NCBI GenBank assembly: GCA_963785075.1
Contig: CAWATW010000008.1
Location: forward strand, 124,001 to 188,000
Length of the DNA stretch: 64,000 nt
From: JAOUGY01 sp963785075
GTDB lineage: Bacteria > Actinomycetota > Acidimicrobiia > Spongiisociales > ZC4RG35
Reading direction: 5' to 3'
A program made the translations under genes and the position numbers. Positions 25,663 to 34,007 of the stretch are shown here, piece by piece. Every line of letters starts with the position of its first letter. The first letter of the stretch is position 1. The notes under the pieces are model-generated. The model had not been told where the DNA came from. It saw only the letters and a program-made list of their open reading frames with translations, and did not search any database.

Positions 25663-26559
25663 ATGCGCGGACTCTGGCCGGCGGCGCTCGGATCCGTCCT
25701 TCTCGGCACCATCGGGACCGCCCTCACGATGGCCCCCGGCGATCTGTCGATCGGAGGTGCCGCCGCATGGCGATCGGCTACGGGCTCACTCGGGCTCCTC
25801 CTGCTCTCCCGGTTCCGCCACGGACCCGCCGCACCGCTGGGCGATGCCTGGCGGAAGGTGGCCGTGGGTGGAGTGGCCTTCGCCATCAACCAGTTCACAT
25901 TCTTCGTGGCACTGGACCGGGCAGGGGTGGCCGTCGGCACGGTCATCGCGGTGGCTTCCGTGCAGGTGGCGGCCGGGACCTTCGACTGGCTGCTGGAGCG
26001 CCGACGCCCGGCACCGCGCTGGTGGACGGGGATCGCGGTCGCCATCGGAGGGGTCGCCGCTCTGGGAATGGGCGGAGCGGAGTCGATGCCACTCGATCCA
26101 CTGGGGGTGATGGCTGCCGTGACGGCGGGAACCGCCGGTGCGGCGGTCGTCACGGTAGCGCAGCGCCTCATCCCCACCCGCGGAGTGGTGGGCAGCATGG
26201 CGTCCGTGATGACGGTCGGCGCCGTCCTCCTGGCTCCCCTGGCCGTGGCATCCGCCCGGTCACTCCTCGACCTGCAGGCGGCGGCAGTGGTGTTGTGGCT
26301 GGGGCTCGTCACGATCACCGGCGCTTACGCCCTCCTTGCGATGGGCCTTTCGAAGCTGACGGTCGCGACCGTCGCAGGCATCACCCTGATCGAACCGGCC
26401 GTGGCGGCCATTCTGGCCGTCACAGTGGTGGGAGAGCAGGCATCCTTCGCAATGTGGCTCGGGGTGACGGCGATCCTCGTCGGGGTGGGAATCGCCTCGA
26501 TCGAACCGCGCCGCAGGACCTCACACGGCGACGTCCAGGCCGGGATCCCGGTTCGATGA
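25663..26559 (+). CDS. EamA/DMT-family transporter
   Basis: A 298-residue membrane protein of the drug/metabolite transporter superfamily with ten predicted spans and two EamA repeats. INQFTFFVALDRAGVAVGTVIA is a typical repeat-1 end, and VATVAGITLIEPAVAAILAV is its repeat-2 counterpart. Following leuA by 41 bases, it could export an amino acid, but the substrate cannot be read from the sequence. The C-terminus is cytosolic and basic (EPRRRT). Confidence 0.85.
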   Translation: MRGLWPAALGSVLLGTIGTALTMAPGDLSIGGAAAWRSATGSLGLLLLSRFRHGPAAPLGDAWRKVAVGGVAFAINQFTFFVALDRAGVAVGTVIAVASVQVAAGTFDWLLERRRPAPRWWTGIAVAIGGVAALGMGGAESMPLDPLGVMAAVTAGTAGAAVVTVAQRLIPTRGVVGSMASVMTVGAVLLAPLAVASARSLLDLQAAAVVLWLGLVTITGAYALLAMGLSKLTVATVAGITLIEPAVAAILAVTVVGEQASFAMWLGVTAILVGVGIASIEPRRRTSHGDVQAGIPVR

Positions 26560-26601
26560 CGACCCGGAGCGCCGCGATCGGCCCCGGCCGGCGAACTTCC
26601 G

Positions 26602-26970
26602 TCAGCAAGTGAGCGCGGCGGGAGTCTCTCGTGTGATCGTCGCCCGCTGACGTGCTCTGGTGACGACTAGGGTCACGGTCCCCGACATCTCGCCGTTGAC
26701 GCTCGGGAACTGCTCGTCGGAGGTCGTACCGTCGGGAAAGGACCAATGCCAGGTCTCCGGATCCCCGGTGGAGAGATCGATGAACCGCACGCCCAGCACC
26801 GGGCAGTTGGTGCCGTTGACGACCTCGTAGTCGACCTCGGCTCGAAAGTCGGCAACGAGCGGCTCCGTGGTGGTCGTCACTGAGTCGTCCTGCGTCGACG
26901 GGGGCGAACAAGCCGTGACCGAAATGGCCATGACCACCCCGACCAGCACCGAGCAGCCACGTCTTCTCAT
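26602..26970 (-). CDS. Small lipoprotein, PKD-like
   Basis: A 122-residue exported lipoprotein. The signal peptide ends at a lipobox, VTACS (Cys21), and is followed by a Thr-rich linker. FIDLSTGDPETWHWSFPDGTT is the core of a PKD-like immunoglobulin fold, in which S-x-G/D-x-P-x-x-W-x-W-x-F-G/P-D-G is diagnostic. A second Cys near NGTNCPV may pair with the terminal Cys. TAGGAT stands 6 bases before the ATG. The binding partner is unknown. Confidence 0.75.
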   Translation of the reverse strand: MRRRGCSVLVGVVMAISVTACSPPSTQDDSVTTTTEPLVADFRAEVDYEVVNGTNCPVLGVRFIDLSTGDPETWHWSFPDGTTSDEQFPSVNGEMSGTVTLVVTRARQRATITRETPAALTC

Positions 26971-27010
26971 CCGACGATCCTACGGCGGGGTCGCCAGGTA
27001 TCTTGGAGGG

Positions 27011-27379
27011 ATGACATTCCGTTCGCTCGCACCCGTGTTCCCGGTTCGCGACATCGACGCCGCCGCCCGTCACTACCGAGCGTTGGGCTTCGACGTGCGG
27101 CCGTATGAGGGCGACGCTCCGTACGCCTTCGCCGATCGTGACGGGGTCTCGCTCCACCTCGCCCAGGTCGACCGTCTCAACCCAAAACGCAACACGACGG
27201 CGGTCTACGCCTATGTCGTTGACGCCGACACACTCTTCGAAGAATGGCGGGACGCCGAGATCGAATGCCACCTCCACGCTCCACGTGACACCGAATACGG
27301 GCTGCGGGAAGGGGCATGCGTCGATCCCGACGGGAATCTGATCCGGTTCGGGTCGGAGATCCGAGCCACGGCCGTCTGA
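27011..27379 (+). CDS. VOC-superfamily (glyoxalase/bleomycin-resistance) protein
   Basis: A 122-residue single-domain VOC protein: APVFPVRDIDAAARHYRALGF at the start, then a second beta-alpha module ending in DPDGNLIRFGSE. It is similar to bleomycin-binding and dioxygenase-like VOC proteins, but ligand residues are not diagnostic. The ATG at 27011 follows GGAGGG; TATCTT lies just upstream. It is monocistronic and divergent from the PKD-like lipoprotein. Confidence 0.85.
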   Translation: MTFRSLAPVFPVRDIDAAARHYRALGFDVRPYEGDAPYAFADRDGVSLHLAQVDRLNPKRNTTAVYAYVVDADTLFEEWRDAEIECHLHAPRDTEYGLREGACVDPDGNLIRFGSEIRATAV

Positions 27380-27518
27380 CCCGCTCGAGCGTTCCCGTCC
27401 TCGCTCGGCCCGGGGCGGCGGCCGATTTCGTGAGGTCGTGTCGATCCCCGTGACACCGTCCGTAGGAGTCATGGCAACGACCTCGTTCCTTCGGGGCCTG
27501 CATCAGGGAGAACGTGAC

Positions 27519-27728
27519 ATGCGGCCACTGATCATGACCGTCTTCGTCTCGGCTGACGGCCGCCGGGCTCGTGGACCGGTGTCACCTCCTGGAGTTCCCC
27601 TGCTCCTCGGCGCAGGTAGGCGCCTGTTCAGCACCACGGACAAGGACGCCACGCAGCTCGAACTCGTGGAACATGCCGCGTACGACATCGGCGTCCAACC
27701 GAAGGCCTACGACGCCGTGCGCCTGTGA
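27519..27728 (+). pseudogene. DHFR/RibD-like protein with internal deletion
   Basis: The N-terminal MRPLIMTVFVSADG matches the start of the RibD-C/dihydrofolate reductase-like family. PPGVPLLLGAGRRLFS and the following residues match its C-terminal quarter. The roughly 100 residues that should lie between are missing, without a frame change. The result is a 69-residue product that cannot fold as a reductase, so this is probably a decayed gene. Confidence 0.6.
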
Positions 27729-28056
27729 GAATGAGGCCATCGGGTCCACCGGTCCCCGCCACCGCCGCGTTTCGCTGCGGCCTCGGCACCTGCCGCTAGG
27801 TCGAGAGTGCCCTCACGCTGGTCGCGACCGCCCGCCGAGCCGTCTTCGACAAACTCACGGACGCTCTCGCCGGCGCGGCCGCTCCCCATGACGAGTCAGC
27901 CACTTCACGCCGGTCCGACACTCTGCTCCGGCATTCGGTTTGGTCCGTGAGACCCACCCCCGTCACGGCGTCGTCCGGCTTCGGGCCGGCGCCGAGGCGT
28001 GGGTTGTTCGAGCAGTTGCGCGACAGGCGCGACTGCGCCGGTCGATGACCAGGATG
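27729..28056. other. Gap without recognisable gene
   Basis: I see no supported gene, RNA or repeat in this stretch. It lies between two gene remnants, and short open frames on both strands have no family resemblance, so it looks like decayed sequence. Confidence 0.5.
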
Positions 28057-28365
28057 TCACATCACCAGTCGGTGGAGGTCCCATTGCCCTGGCACACCTC
28101 TGAGCGTATGTGGTCCCACGCCATCGAATCGAAGAGCGGAGCCAACGACCAGATCCTTGACGGTCGACGTCACCAACACCTCTCCGGACTGCGCCTCGGC
28201 CGCCACCCGCGCCCCCAGATGCCCCGCGATACCGCTGTACTTGTAACCCAGTACCTCGCACTCGCCGGTGTGCACGCCGGCTCGCACCGGCACGTTCAGC
28301 GCTCCCATCGCCTCGACCAGGGCGGCGGCGCAGCGAACGGCGCGCGCCGGCGATGGTGCTCGGAT
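28057..28365 (-). pseudogene. Fragment of class III adenylate/guanylate cyclase
   Basis: About 100 residues match the C-terminal half of class III nucleotide cyclase domains as found in actinobacterial cyclase-ATPase proteins: RAVRCAAALVEA, then RAGVHTGECEV, YSGIAGHLGARVAA, GEVLVTSTVKDLV and TLRGVPGQW. The N-terminal half with the metal-binding aspartates is absent, and the frame upstream of about 28365 diverges. With no full catalytic domain it is a remnant. Confidence 0.75.
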
Positions 28366-28430
28366 CCAGCATCGACCGAGCGTACCGGCCGGGTGCCCAC
28401 CCTGGCACGTACGAAGACGCCTGCCGGCGA

Positions 28431-29105
28431 CTACTCCCGATCCATCTTGTCTTCATCCCAGTAGTCGAGACGGTCGAGCGGCATGACGACGGCGGTCATC
28501 ACATTCATGAGATGGGCGACGATCCTGTTCACATAACGATAGAGCAGCGCTCGAGCGACGGCGACCGAGGCCGACTCGGTCGCCGCGAGTTGGTCGAGCA
28601 TGAGTTGCTCGTACAGATCCTTCGTCTCATCACAATCGTTCAGCATGGCCACGGCAGCTTCCTCGTCCCGTTCGGCGAAGATCCGGGCCGTCTCGGTGAT
28701 GAGATCAGCGATCCGCCGTGCGTGCTCGTCGATGTCGACCGATGTCGTGCTGTCGCGGAGATCCACTCCCGCATCCGCCAGATCCCACATGTCCTTGGCG
28801 ATGTCACCGATCCGTTCGATGTCCTTCGAAATCGACATGTACGTGAACAGCAGCGGCGCGTCGGCGTCGGCGCCCCTGACCCCGGTGTGCACGACGAGCG
28901 ACCGCCGGATCGCTCGTTCGACCTTGTTGACGGACTTGTCGGCCTTGCGAAGCGGGGTCTGGATCTCTCCAGGGTCCACGCGACGGAACAGGGCGTCCAT
29001 CGCCATCGTGAACGTCTCATGGGTCGTGGCGAGCATGTCGCCGATCTGCTCCTCGATCGCTTCGACCTGCGAATCGCCCTTGCCACGGAATAGTTCGAAC
29101 ACCAT
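28431..29105 (-). CDS. PhoU-domain protein
   Basis: A 224-residue helical protein with two PhoU-like three-helix repeats. The first holds LRKADKSVNKVERAIRRSL and SKDIERIGDIAKDMWDL, a recognisable PhoU signature with the acidic E-R-I-G-D metal-binding run. The second is more divergent. It lies 14 bases downstream of a truncated Na+/phosphate cotransporter gene, and such pairs usually act together in phosphate uptake control. It appears intact. Confidence 0.82.
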   Translation of the reverse strand: MVFELFRGKGDSQVEAIEEQIGDMLATTHETFTMAMDALFRRVDPGEIQTPLRKADKSVNKVERAIRRSLVVHTGVRGADADAPLLFTYMSISKDIERIGDIAKDMWDLADAGVDLRDSTTSVDIDEHARRIADLITETARIFAERDEEAAVAMLNDCDETKDLYEQLMLDQLAATESASVAVARALLYRYVNRIVAHLMNVMTAVVMPLDRLDYWDEDKMDRE

Positions 29106-29119
29106 GTGCTACCTCGCCT

Positions 29120-29506
29120 TCACGACAACACCACCAGGCCGACCAGAGGCAGGCCGATGAACGCAACCCCCACGTATGCAACCACCCACCGCTTCCGACG
29201 CTGTGCGAGATCGCCTATGCCGGTGGCCAATCGAATCGGGATCTCGCGCATCACGGGAACCGGGTAGAAGAGAAGGATCCCGAACACGTTGAACAGCGTG
29301 TGGATCAATGCGATGGTCAGCGCATCCGGGCTCTCCGCCGCCAGCGACGCCAGCAAGGCGGTCGCCGTGGTGCCGAGGTTTGCTCCCAGGGTCACCGGAT
29401 ATGCGTTCTTCAAGGTGAGGATCCCCGCTGCCACCATGGGGATGAGGATCGAGGTCGTGATCGACGAGCTCTGCACGGCGATGGTGATGATGGCGCCCAG
29501 CGCCAT
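29120..29506 (-). pseudogene. C-terminal half of a Na+/phosphate cotransporter (NptA type)
   Basis: Residues from MALGAIITIAVQSSSITTS onward carry the second QSSS repeat and the TLGANLGTTATALL segment of PNaS-family Na+/Pi symporters, followed by the usual last spans. The first half with the first QSSS repeat is missing. The open frame continues upstream to the leuB start, but that sequence is unrelated. With half the transport core gone it is unlikely to transport phosphate, unless it dimerises as a half-size protein. Confidence 0.7.
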
Positions 29507-29621
29507 ACCTCTCGAGTGCGGCGACGACCTCGGGTACGGCTCGACGGGAAGGTCGGGAAGTCGGGGCATGGCGTGACCGCACCGAGCGGCACCTGCCGGC
29601 AGCACCTCTATGCTCGCACCC

Positions 29622-30686
29622 ATGCCCGATCGTTCCTATCGCATCGCAACCATTCCAGGAGACGGAGTGGGCCGAGAGGTCACGCCGCAAGCAGTCGCGG
29701 CGGTCGACGCTGCGGCCGAGCGCTTCGATTTCGAAGTCGACTACCAGGAGTACGACCTCGGTGGTGAGCGGTACCTCCGAACAGGCGACGTGCTGCCCGA
29801 ATCGGTCCAGGACGAATTGGCCGGGTTCGATGCGATCCTCCTCGGAGCCGTCGGCACGCCGGACGTTCCGCCCGGCGTTCTCGAGCGCGGGCTGCTCCTC
29901 AAGATCCGCTTCGACTTCGATCAATACGTGAATCTGCGTCCGGTCAAGCTCTACGACGGCGTCCCGAGCCCCATCGCCGGCCTCACCCCGGACCGGTGCG
30001 ACCTCACGGTGATCCGGGAGAACACCGAAGGGCTCTACACAGGCGTTGGCGGGTTCTTCAAGAAGGGAACCCCGGACGAGGTGGCGACCCAGGAATCGGT
30101 CAACACCCGCAAGGGCGTGGAACGGGTCATCCGCTACTCCTACGAGCTGGCACAACGTCGCCGCAACAGGCTCACCGTTTGCCACAAGACCAACGTGCTG
30201 ACGTTCGCCGCCGACCTGTGGTGGCGTACCGCGCAAGAACTCGCTCCCGAGTATCCCTCGGTCGAGCTGGACTACGTCCACGTCGACGCCGCCTGCCTGT
30301 ATCTGGTCAACGCCCCCGATCGTTTCGACGTGGTGGTGACCGACAACCTCTTCGGCGACATCATCACCGACCTGGGGGCCGCGGTGCAGGGCGGACTGGG
30401 TTTGGCCGCATCGGGCAACATCGACCCGGAAAAGCGCCATCCGTCGATGTTCGAACCCGTGCACGGCTCGGCACCCGACATCGCCGGGAACGGCTGGGCG
30501 AATCCGGTCGCCTCCGTGCTGTCGGCGGCGATGTGTCTCGATCATCTGGGGGAAGCCGAGGCAGCGATCGTCGTGGAGGAGGCGGCCGCGTCGGTGCTGC
30601 CGGAGCTCGCAGCGATGGGCGGGCCGGACATGGGGATGTCCACCGACGAGATCGGTGCGGTCATCGCCACGCGGGTGGCGGGCTGA
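29622..30686 (+). CDS. leuB: 3-isopropylmalate dehydrogenase
   Basis: A 354-residue NAD+/Mg2+ beta-decarboxylating dehydrogenase catalyses the third step of leucine synthesis. It opens IATIPGDGVGREV. ENTEGLYTGVGG and NTRKGVERVIRYSYELA are substrate-region motifs, and TDNLFGDIITDLGA carries the metal aspartates. The Leu/Tyr variant of the ENTEG loop fits actinobacterial LeuB; tartrate or homoisocitrate dehydrogenase is less likely given nearby leuA. The ATG at 29622 follows TATGCT by 7 bases (leaderless) and is preferred to an ATG four codons upstream, which overlaps that box. Confidence 0.9.
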   Translation: MPDRSYRIATIPGDGVGREVTPQAVAAVDAAAERFDFEVDYQEYDLGGERYLRTGDVLPESVQDELAGFDAILLGAVGTPDVPPGVLERGLLLKIRFDFDQYVNLRPVKLYDGVPSPIAGLTPDRCDLTVIRENTEGLYTGVGGFFKKGTPDEVATQESVNTRKGVERVIRYSYELAQRRRNRLTVCHKTNVLTFAADLWWRTAQELAPEYPSVELDYVHVDAACLYLVNAPDRFDVVVTDNLFGDIITDLGAAVQGGLGLAASGNIDPEKRHPSMFEPVHGSAPDIAGNGWANPVASVLSAAMCLDHLGEAEAAIVVEEAAASVLPELAAMGGPDMGMSTDEIGAVIATRVAG

Positions 30687-30688
30687 CC

Positions 30689-31795
30689 TCAGCCCAAGGC
30701 CGACAGCGAACCTTCGATGTCTGCCCACAGATCATCGACGTGTTCGCACCCGACACTGACTCGGATCAGGCCGCGTGGAATGTGGTTCGACCCTGGGTAA
30801 CCCGAACGGCGCTCAGCCGTGGTTTCCACCCCGCCGAGGCTCGTGGCGTGGACGATCGTTTCCAAACCGGCCAACAAACGGTCGGCGGTGGCGTCGTCGG
30901 CCACCTGGAACGACAAGACCGCTCCCCCACCTTCCATGAACGACGAGGCGACTGCATGACCCGGGTCCGTCGCCAGGCCCGGGTAGCGAACAGCGAGAAC
31001 GGCGCCGTGTCCCGACAGTCGCCGTGCGAGTTCCGTCGCGTTGGACGTGGCACGATCCAGACGCACCGCCAACGTCCTGGCGCCCCGCAGCGCCAGGAAG
31101 GTCTCCAATGCCCCGGGAACGGCTCCGTGGAGCGAGCGATACCGGCGCAGCCGATCGGCCGGCTCCTGGTTCCCGGCGATCGCCACACCGGCCATCAGAT
31201 CGCTGTGTCCACCGATGAACTTGGTGACCGAATGCACGACGAGGTCGGCACCCAATCGCAGTGGCTGCTGACCGAGGGGGGTTGCAAAGGTCGAGTCGAC
31301 GGCGATGAGGGCGCTCCGCTCACGTCTGGCGCAGACGGCGGGGAGGTCGGTGATCGCGAGCAGTGGATTGGTCGGTGATTCGATCCAGACCAGATCGACC
31401 TCGTCGACGGCACGAACCCATGATGCGGTGTCCTGCGCCTCGATCTCCTGGACCACCCATCGGCCCCTCGAAGCTCCGTCCTCCATGAGTTGTCCGACAC
31501 CGTGGTAGACGTCCTGGGACCGGGCGATCGTTGCGCCTTCGGACACCAGCGAGAGCACCGCAGAGACGGCCGCCATGCCGGAACCGTAGGCCACAGCGTG
31601 GCCGCCCTCCAGGCTGCCGACGAGCTCTTCGAACGCGTGGACCGTGGGCGTGCCATCCGATCGTGCGTACCAGAGTTCGCCACCGGTCCGGTAGTTCGAG
31701 GCGGGTGCGACCGGATGGTTGAGTGGTGTCCCTGCGCCGTCGGGACGGCCGGCGGTGACGAGCAGAGTGTTGGGATGGGGCGTCGCGTCGTTCAC
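30689..31795 (-). CDS. Cys/Met-metabolism PLP enzyme, cystathionine gamma-synthase-like
   Basis: A 368-residue fold-type I PLP enzyme of the Cys/Met metabolism group. Lys192 in HSVTKFIGGHSD binds PLP. AYGSGMAAVSAV and ESPTNPLLAITD are family motifs, and HATSLGGVETTAERR ends the active site. It might be cystathionine gamma-synthase, gamma-lyase or a related thiol enzyme; these cannot be separated by eye. The GTG start follows TACCCT by 6 bases. It ends 2 bases from the convergent leuB stop. Confidence 0.85.
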   Translation of the reverse strand: MNDATPHPNTLLVTAGRPDGAGTPLNHPVAPASNYRTGGELWYARSDGTPTVHAFEELVGSLEGGHAVAYGSGMAAVSAVLSLVSEGATIARSQDVYHGVGQLMEDGASRGRWVVQEIEAQDTASWVRAVDEVDLVWIESPTNPLLAITDLPAVCARRERSALIAVDSTFATPLGQQPLRLGADLVVHSVTKFIGGHSDLMAGVAIAGNQEPADRLRRYRSLHGAVPGALETFLALRGARTLAVRLDRATSNATELARRLSGHGAVLAVRYPGLATDPGHAVASSFMEGGGAVLSFQVADDATADRLLAGLETIVHATSLGGVETTAERRSGYPGSNHIPRGLIRVSVGCEHVDDLWADIEGSLSALG

Positions 31796-31822
31796 CCGAT
31801 CAGGGTATCTCCGCAGCCGTGC

Positions 31823-32791
31823 TCAGCCGAAGCCTCGCATCAGGAACGTCGCCATCTGCTCCCGGGTGACCGCATCGTTGGGGCAGTATTGCGTCTCCGA
31901 GCATCCAACCGTGATGCCGGATTTGGCCAGCGCCTGGATCTCGGCCTCGAAACGGGAGCTGTTGTCGTCGACGAATCGATCGCTGTTGCTCGCCGGCAGC
32001 CTGAGCGCCCTGGTGAGGAACACCGCCATCATCTCCCGGGTCATCGGAGCGTCCGGGCAGTATTTGCCCGATGCGCACGGCTCTGCGATTCCGGCGTTGG
32101 CGATCGCCTGGATCGCACCCTCGAAGATCGAGTTGTTGTCGTCGCTGTAGGTGTTGCCGGAACCGTTCGGCAGGCCGAGCGCTCGCTGGATGAAGGCAGC
32201 CATCTGGCCGCGGGTGACGGTGTCGAGCGGGCAGAACTGAGTCGTGCTGCATCCCATCGTGATGCCGGAGGCCGCGAGCCACTCGATCGAACTCTCGTGG
32301 ACGGATGTGTCATCGTCCCAGAAGGTGCCGTTGTACACGGCCGGCTCTATCGAATCCATGAACACTTCGGCGATCCAGAGCGAGCCGCCGGACGAGACCA
32401 CACCGACGCCGACGTGGGTGTAATCACTGTTGACGATGTTGGCCTTGTGCCCGGGGGATGCCATGAACGCATCGTGCACGACCGACACCGACGATCCGAC
32501 GCCCACGTTTTCTCCGAGCATCTGCCACCCGGTGGTGATCGAGCCGAGGTTCGGGTTGTGTGAGAGGGCGCCGTCCGCCGCGATCACCGAAGCTTGGTCC
32601 TCGGCGGCAACCACGAGGTCGGTGTGGACGATCAACGGGTTGAGCCCGCGATCGGCACGCTCGTCGTTGATCAGATCGACCATCTGATCGGCGGCGCTGG
32701 TGCCGGCGAACGCGGTGGTGGGGAGGAAGGGAACCATCAGCAGTCCGAGCAGAAGTACGGAGACGGCCTTGAGGCGTGGGGTGTGAGTCAT
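31823..32791 (-). CDS. Secreted CAP-domain protein with three SLH-like repeats (paralogue 1)
   Basis: A 322-residue exported protein. A signal peptide (residues 1-29, ending AFA) precedes a CAP/SCP domain (HNPNLG, MLGENVGVG, GHKANIV). Three tandem repeats of about 54 residues follow, each of the form F-x-DD...FE..I..LA..GIT.GCS...CP...VTR.QMA.F. These are SLH-like modules common in actinobacterial secreted proteins, each with two cysteines. The second repeat is divergent (EPCASGKYCPDAPMTREMM). Role in cell-surface anchoring is inferred. Confidence 0.88.
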   Translation of the reverse strand: MTHTPRLKAVSVLLLGLLMVPFLPTTAFAGTSAADQMVDLINDERADRGLNPLIVHTDLVVAAEDQASVIAADGALSHNPNLGSITTGWQMLGENVGVGSSVSVVHDAFMASPGHKANIVNSDYTHVGVGVVSSGGSLWIAEVFMDSIEPAVYNGTFWDDDTSVHESSIEWLAASGITMGCSTTQFCPLDTVTRGQMAAFIQRALGLPNGSGNTYSDDNNSIFEGAIQAIANAGIAEPCASGKYCPDAPMTREMMAVFLTRALRLPASNSDRFVDDNSSRFEAEIQALAKSGITVGCSETQYCPNDAVTREQMATFLMRGFG

Positions 32792-32819
32792 GAGTTTGTT
32801 CTTCAGTGCTTGGGGTGTG

Positions 32820-32857
32820 TGTGACTAGTCACTATGTGTTCGAAATCCCTAGTCACA
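32820..32857 (-). promoter_or_regulatory. GTGACTAG-type sites upstream of the CAP/SLH-like gene
   Basis: A perfect 12-bp palindrome GTGACTAGTCAC (32821-32832) stands 29 bases before the gene. A further GTGACTAG copy (minus strand, 32849-32856) lies 16 bp from the palindrome. The symmetric site plus half-site suggests a dimeric regulator binding the promoter region. No known consensus is claimed. Confidence 0.45.
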
Positions 32858-32903
32858 AGGTCGGCACGATACGGCATCTGCTCGGGCTGTTCAAGTCCGC
32901 GAT

Positions 32904-33914
32904 TCATAGGTCGAATGCCGCTGTCAGGAAGGCTGCCATTTGGCCTCGTGTGACCGGGTCATCGGGACAGAACAAGCCTTCGGCGCACCCGCTGGTGATG
33001 CCGGCGGCGGCGAGCGACTCGATCGTAGCCTCGAACTCCGAGTTGTCATCGTCCGAGAACCGATCACCGCCGGCGCGGGGAAGATCGAGGGCACGAACCA
33101 GGAATGCCGCCATCTGGCCCCGAGAGACCGGATCGTCGGGACAGAAGCTGGCCTCGGCACAACCGCTCGTGACGCCTGCACCGACGAGCGCCTCGATTGC
33201 GTCTTCGAACACCGAGCCGTCGTCGTCGGAGAACGTGTTCCCGGAAGTCTCGGTGAGGTCCATCGCCCGGGCGAGGAAGGCCGCCATCTGGCCTCGGGTG
33301 ACGGCGTCGTCAGGGCAGAACCGGGCATCTGCGCAACCGCTGGTCACGCCGGCGGCAGCCAGCGCCTCGATCGCCGGCTCGAACACGGAACCGTCGTCGT
33401 CGAAGAACCGGCCCACGTATTTGCTGGGCTGGAGGTCCGCGCCGGACGGCGGCGGCTCCACGCCGAGCATGTCGACGAAGACGAATGCAACCCAGATCGT
33501 GCCATCCGTCTCCACGACCGTCCCTATTCCGATGTGGTCGTAACCCGTGTCGAGGACGTTGTCACGGTGGGCGGCGGAGTTCATGAAGGCGTCGTGCAGC
33601 GTGGACGCCGAGTAACCAAAACCAACGTTCTCGCCGAGCTTGGCCCAACCATCCGCGACCACCGACCCGAGATTGGGGTTGTGGAACAGGTAGCCGGCGT
33701 CGGCCATGCGTTCGGCCTGATCGACGGCTCCTTCGACGAGTTCATCCATCACGGCGAGCGGTCCCAGGCCGCGGGCGCCTCGCTCGTCGTTGAGCAGGGT
33801 GAGGAACTCCTCGTCGAGCGCCGTTGGCAGTTGTGCAGCGGCGGCCGCCGGCGCCAGTTGGGCGAACAGCGTCATGCACGCAATCAAGAAGACCACGACT
33901 CTCGATGACCACAT
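32904..33914 (-). CDS. Secreted CAP-domain protein with three SLH-like repeats (paralogue 2)
   Basis: A 336-residue exported protein built like its downstream neighbour. A signal peptide (MWSSRVVVFLIACMTLFAQLAPAAAA-like hydrophobic start) precedes a CAP domain (FHNPNLG, LGENVGFGYSA, AHRDNVL) and three strongly similar SLH-like repeats with FSDDDGSVFEDAIEAL, GVTSGCAE, CPDDPVSRGQMAAF. ATG at 33914 was preferred over a TTG ten codons earlier. Repeats here are far more uniform than in paralogue 1, suggesting recent homogenisation. Confidence 0.88.
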   Translation of the reverse strand: MWSSRVVVFLIACMTLFAQLAPAAAAAQLPTALDEEFLTLLNDERGARGLGPLAVMDELVEGAVDQAERMADAGYLFHNPNLGSVVADGWAKLGENVGFGYSASTLHDAFMNSAAHRDNVLDTGYDHIGIGTVVETDGTIWVAFVFVDMLGVEPPPSGADLQPSKYVGRFFDDDGSVFEPAIEALAAAGVTSGCADARFCPDDAVTRGQMAAFLARAMDLTETSGNTFSDDDGSVFEDAIEALVGAGVTSGCAEASFCPDDPVSRGQMAAFLVRALDLPRAGGDRFSDDDNSEFEATIESLAAAGITSGCAEGLFCPDDPVTRGQMAAFLTAAFDL

Positions 33915-34007
33915 GCCCGCCCCATCGGCAAAAGCCGATTCCAAACTTGAGGACGGGCCTCGAATTCTCCGATCTCGGGACCTTCGACCCGAATCTGGTC
34001 AGCCGGC

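Noticed and set aside
27900..28060. Possible tRNA (a frame reading VAQLLEQPTPR resembles spurious translations of tRNA genes)
   Set aside because: No cloverleaf, D-loop or T-loop consensus can be formed on either strand; the resemblance is coincidental.
33915..34007. Possible riboswitch upstream of the CAP/SLH-like gene (hairpin ATCGGC-AAAA-GCCGAT)
   Set aside because: The 93-base gap lacks the conserved cores of c-di-AMP or c-di-GMP riboswitches; only a small hairpin is evident.
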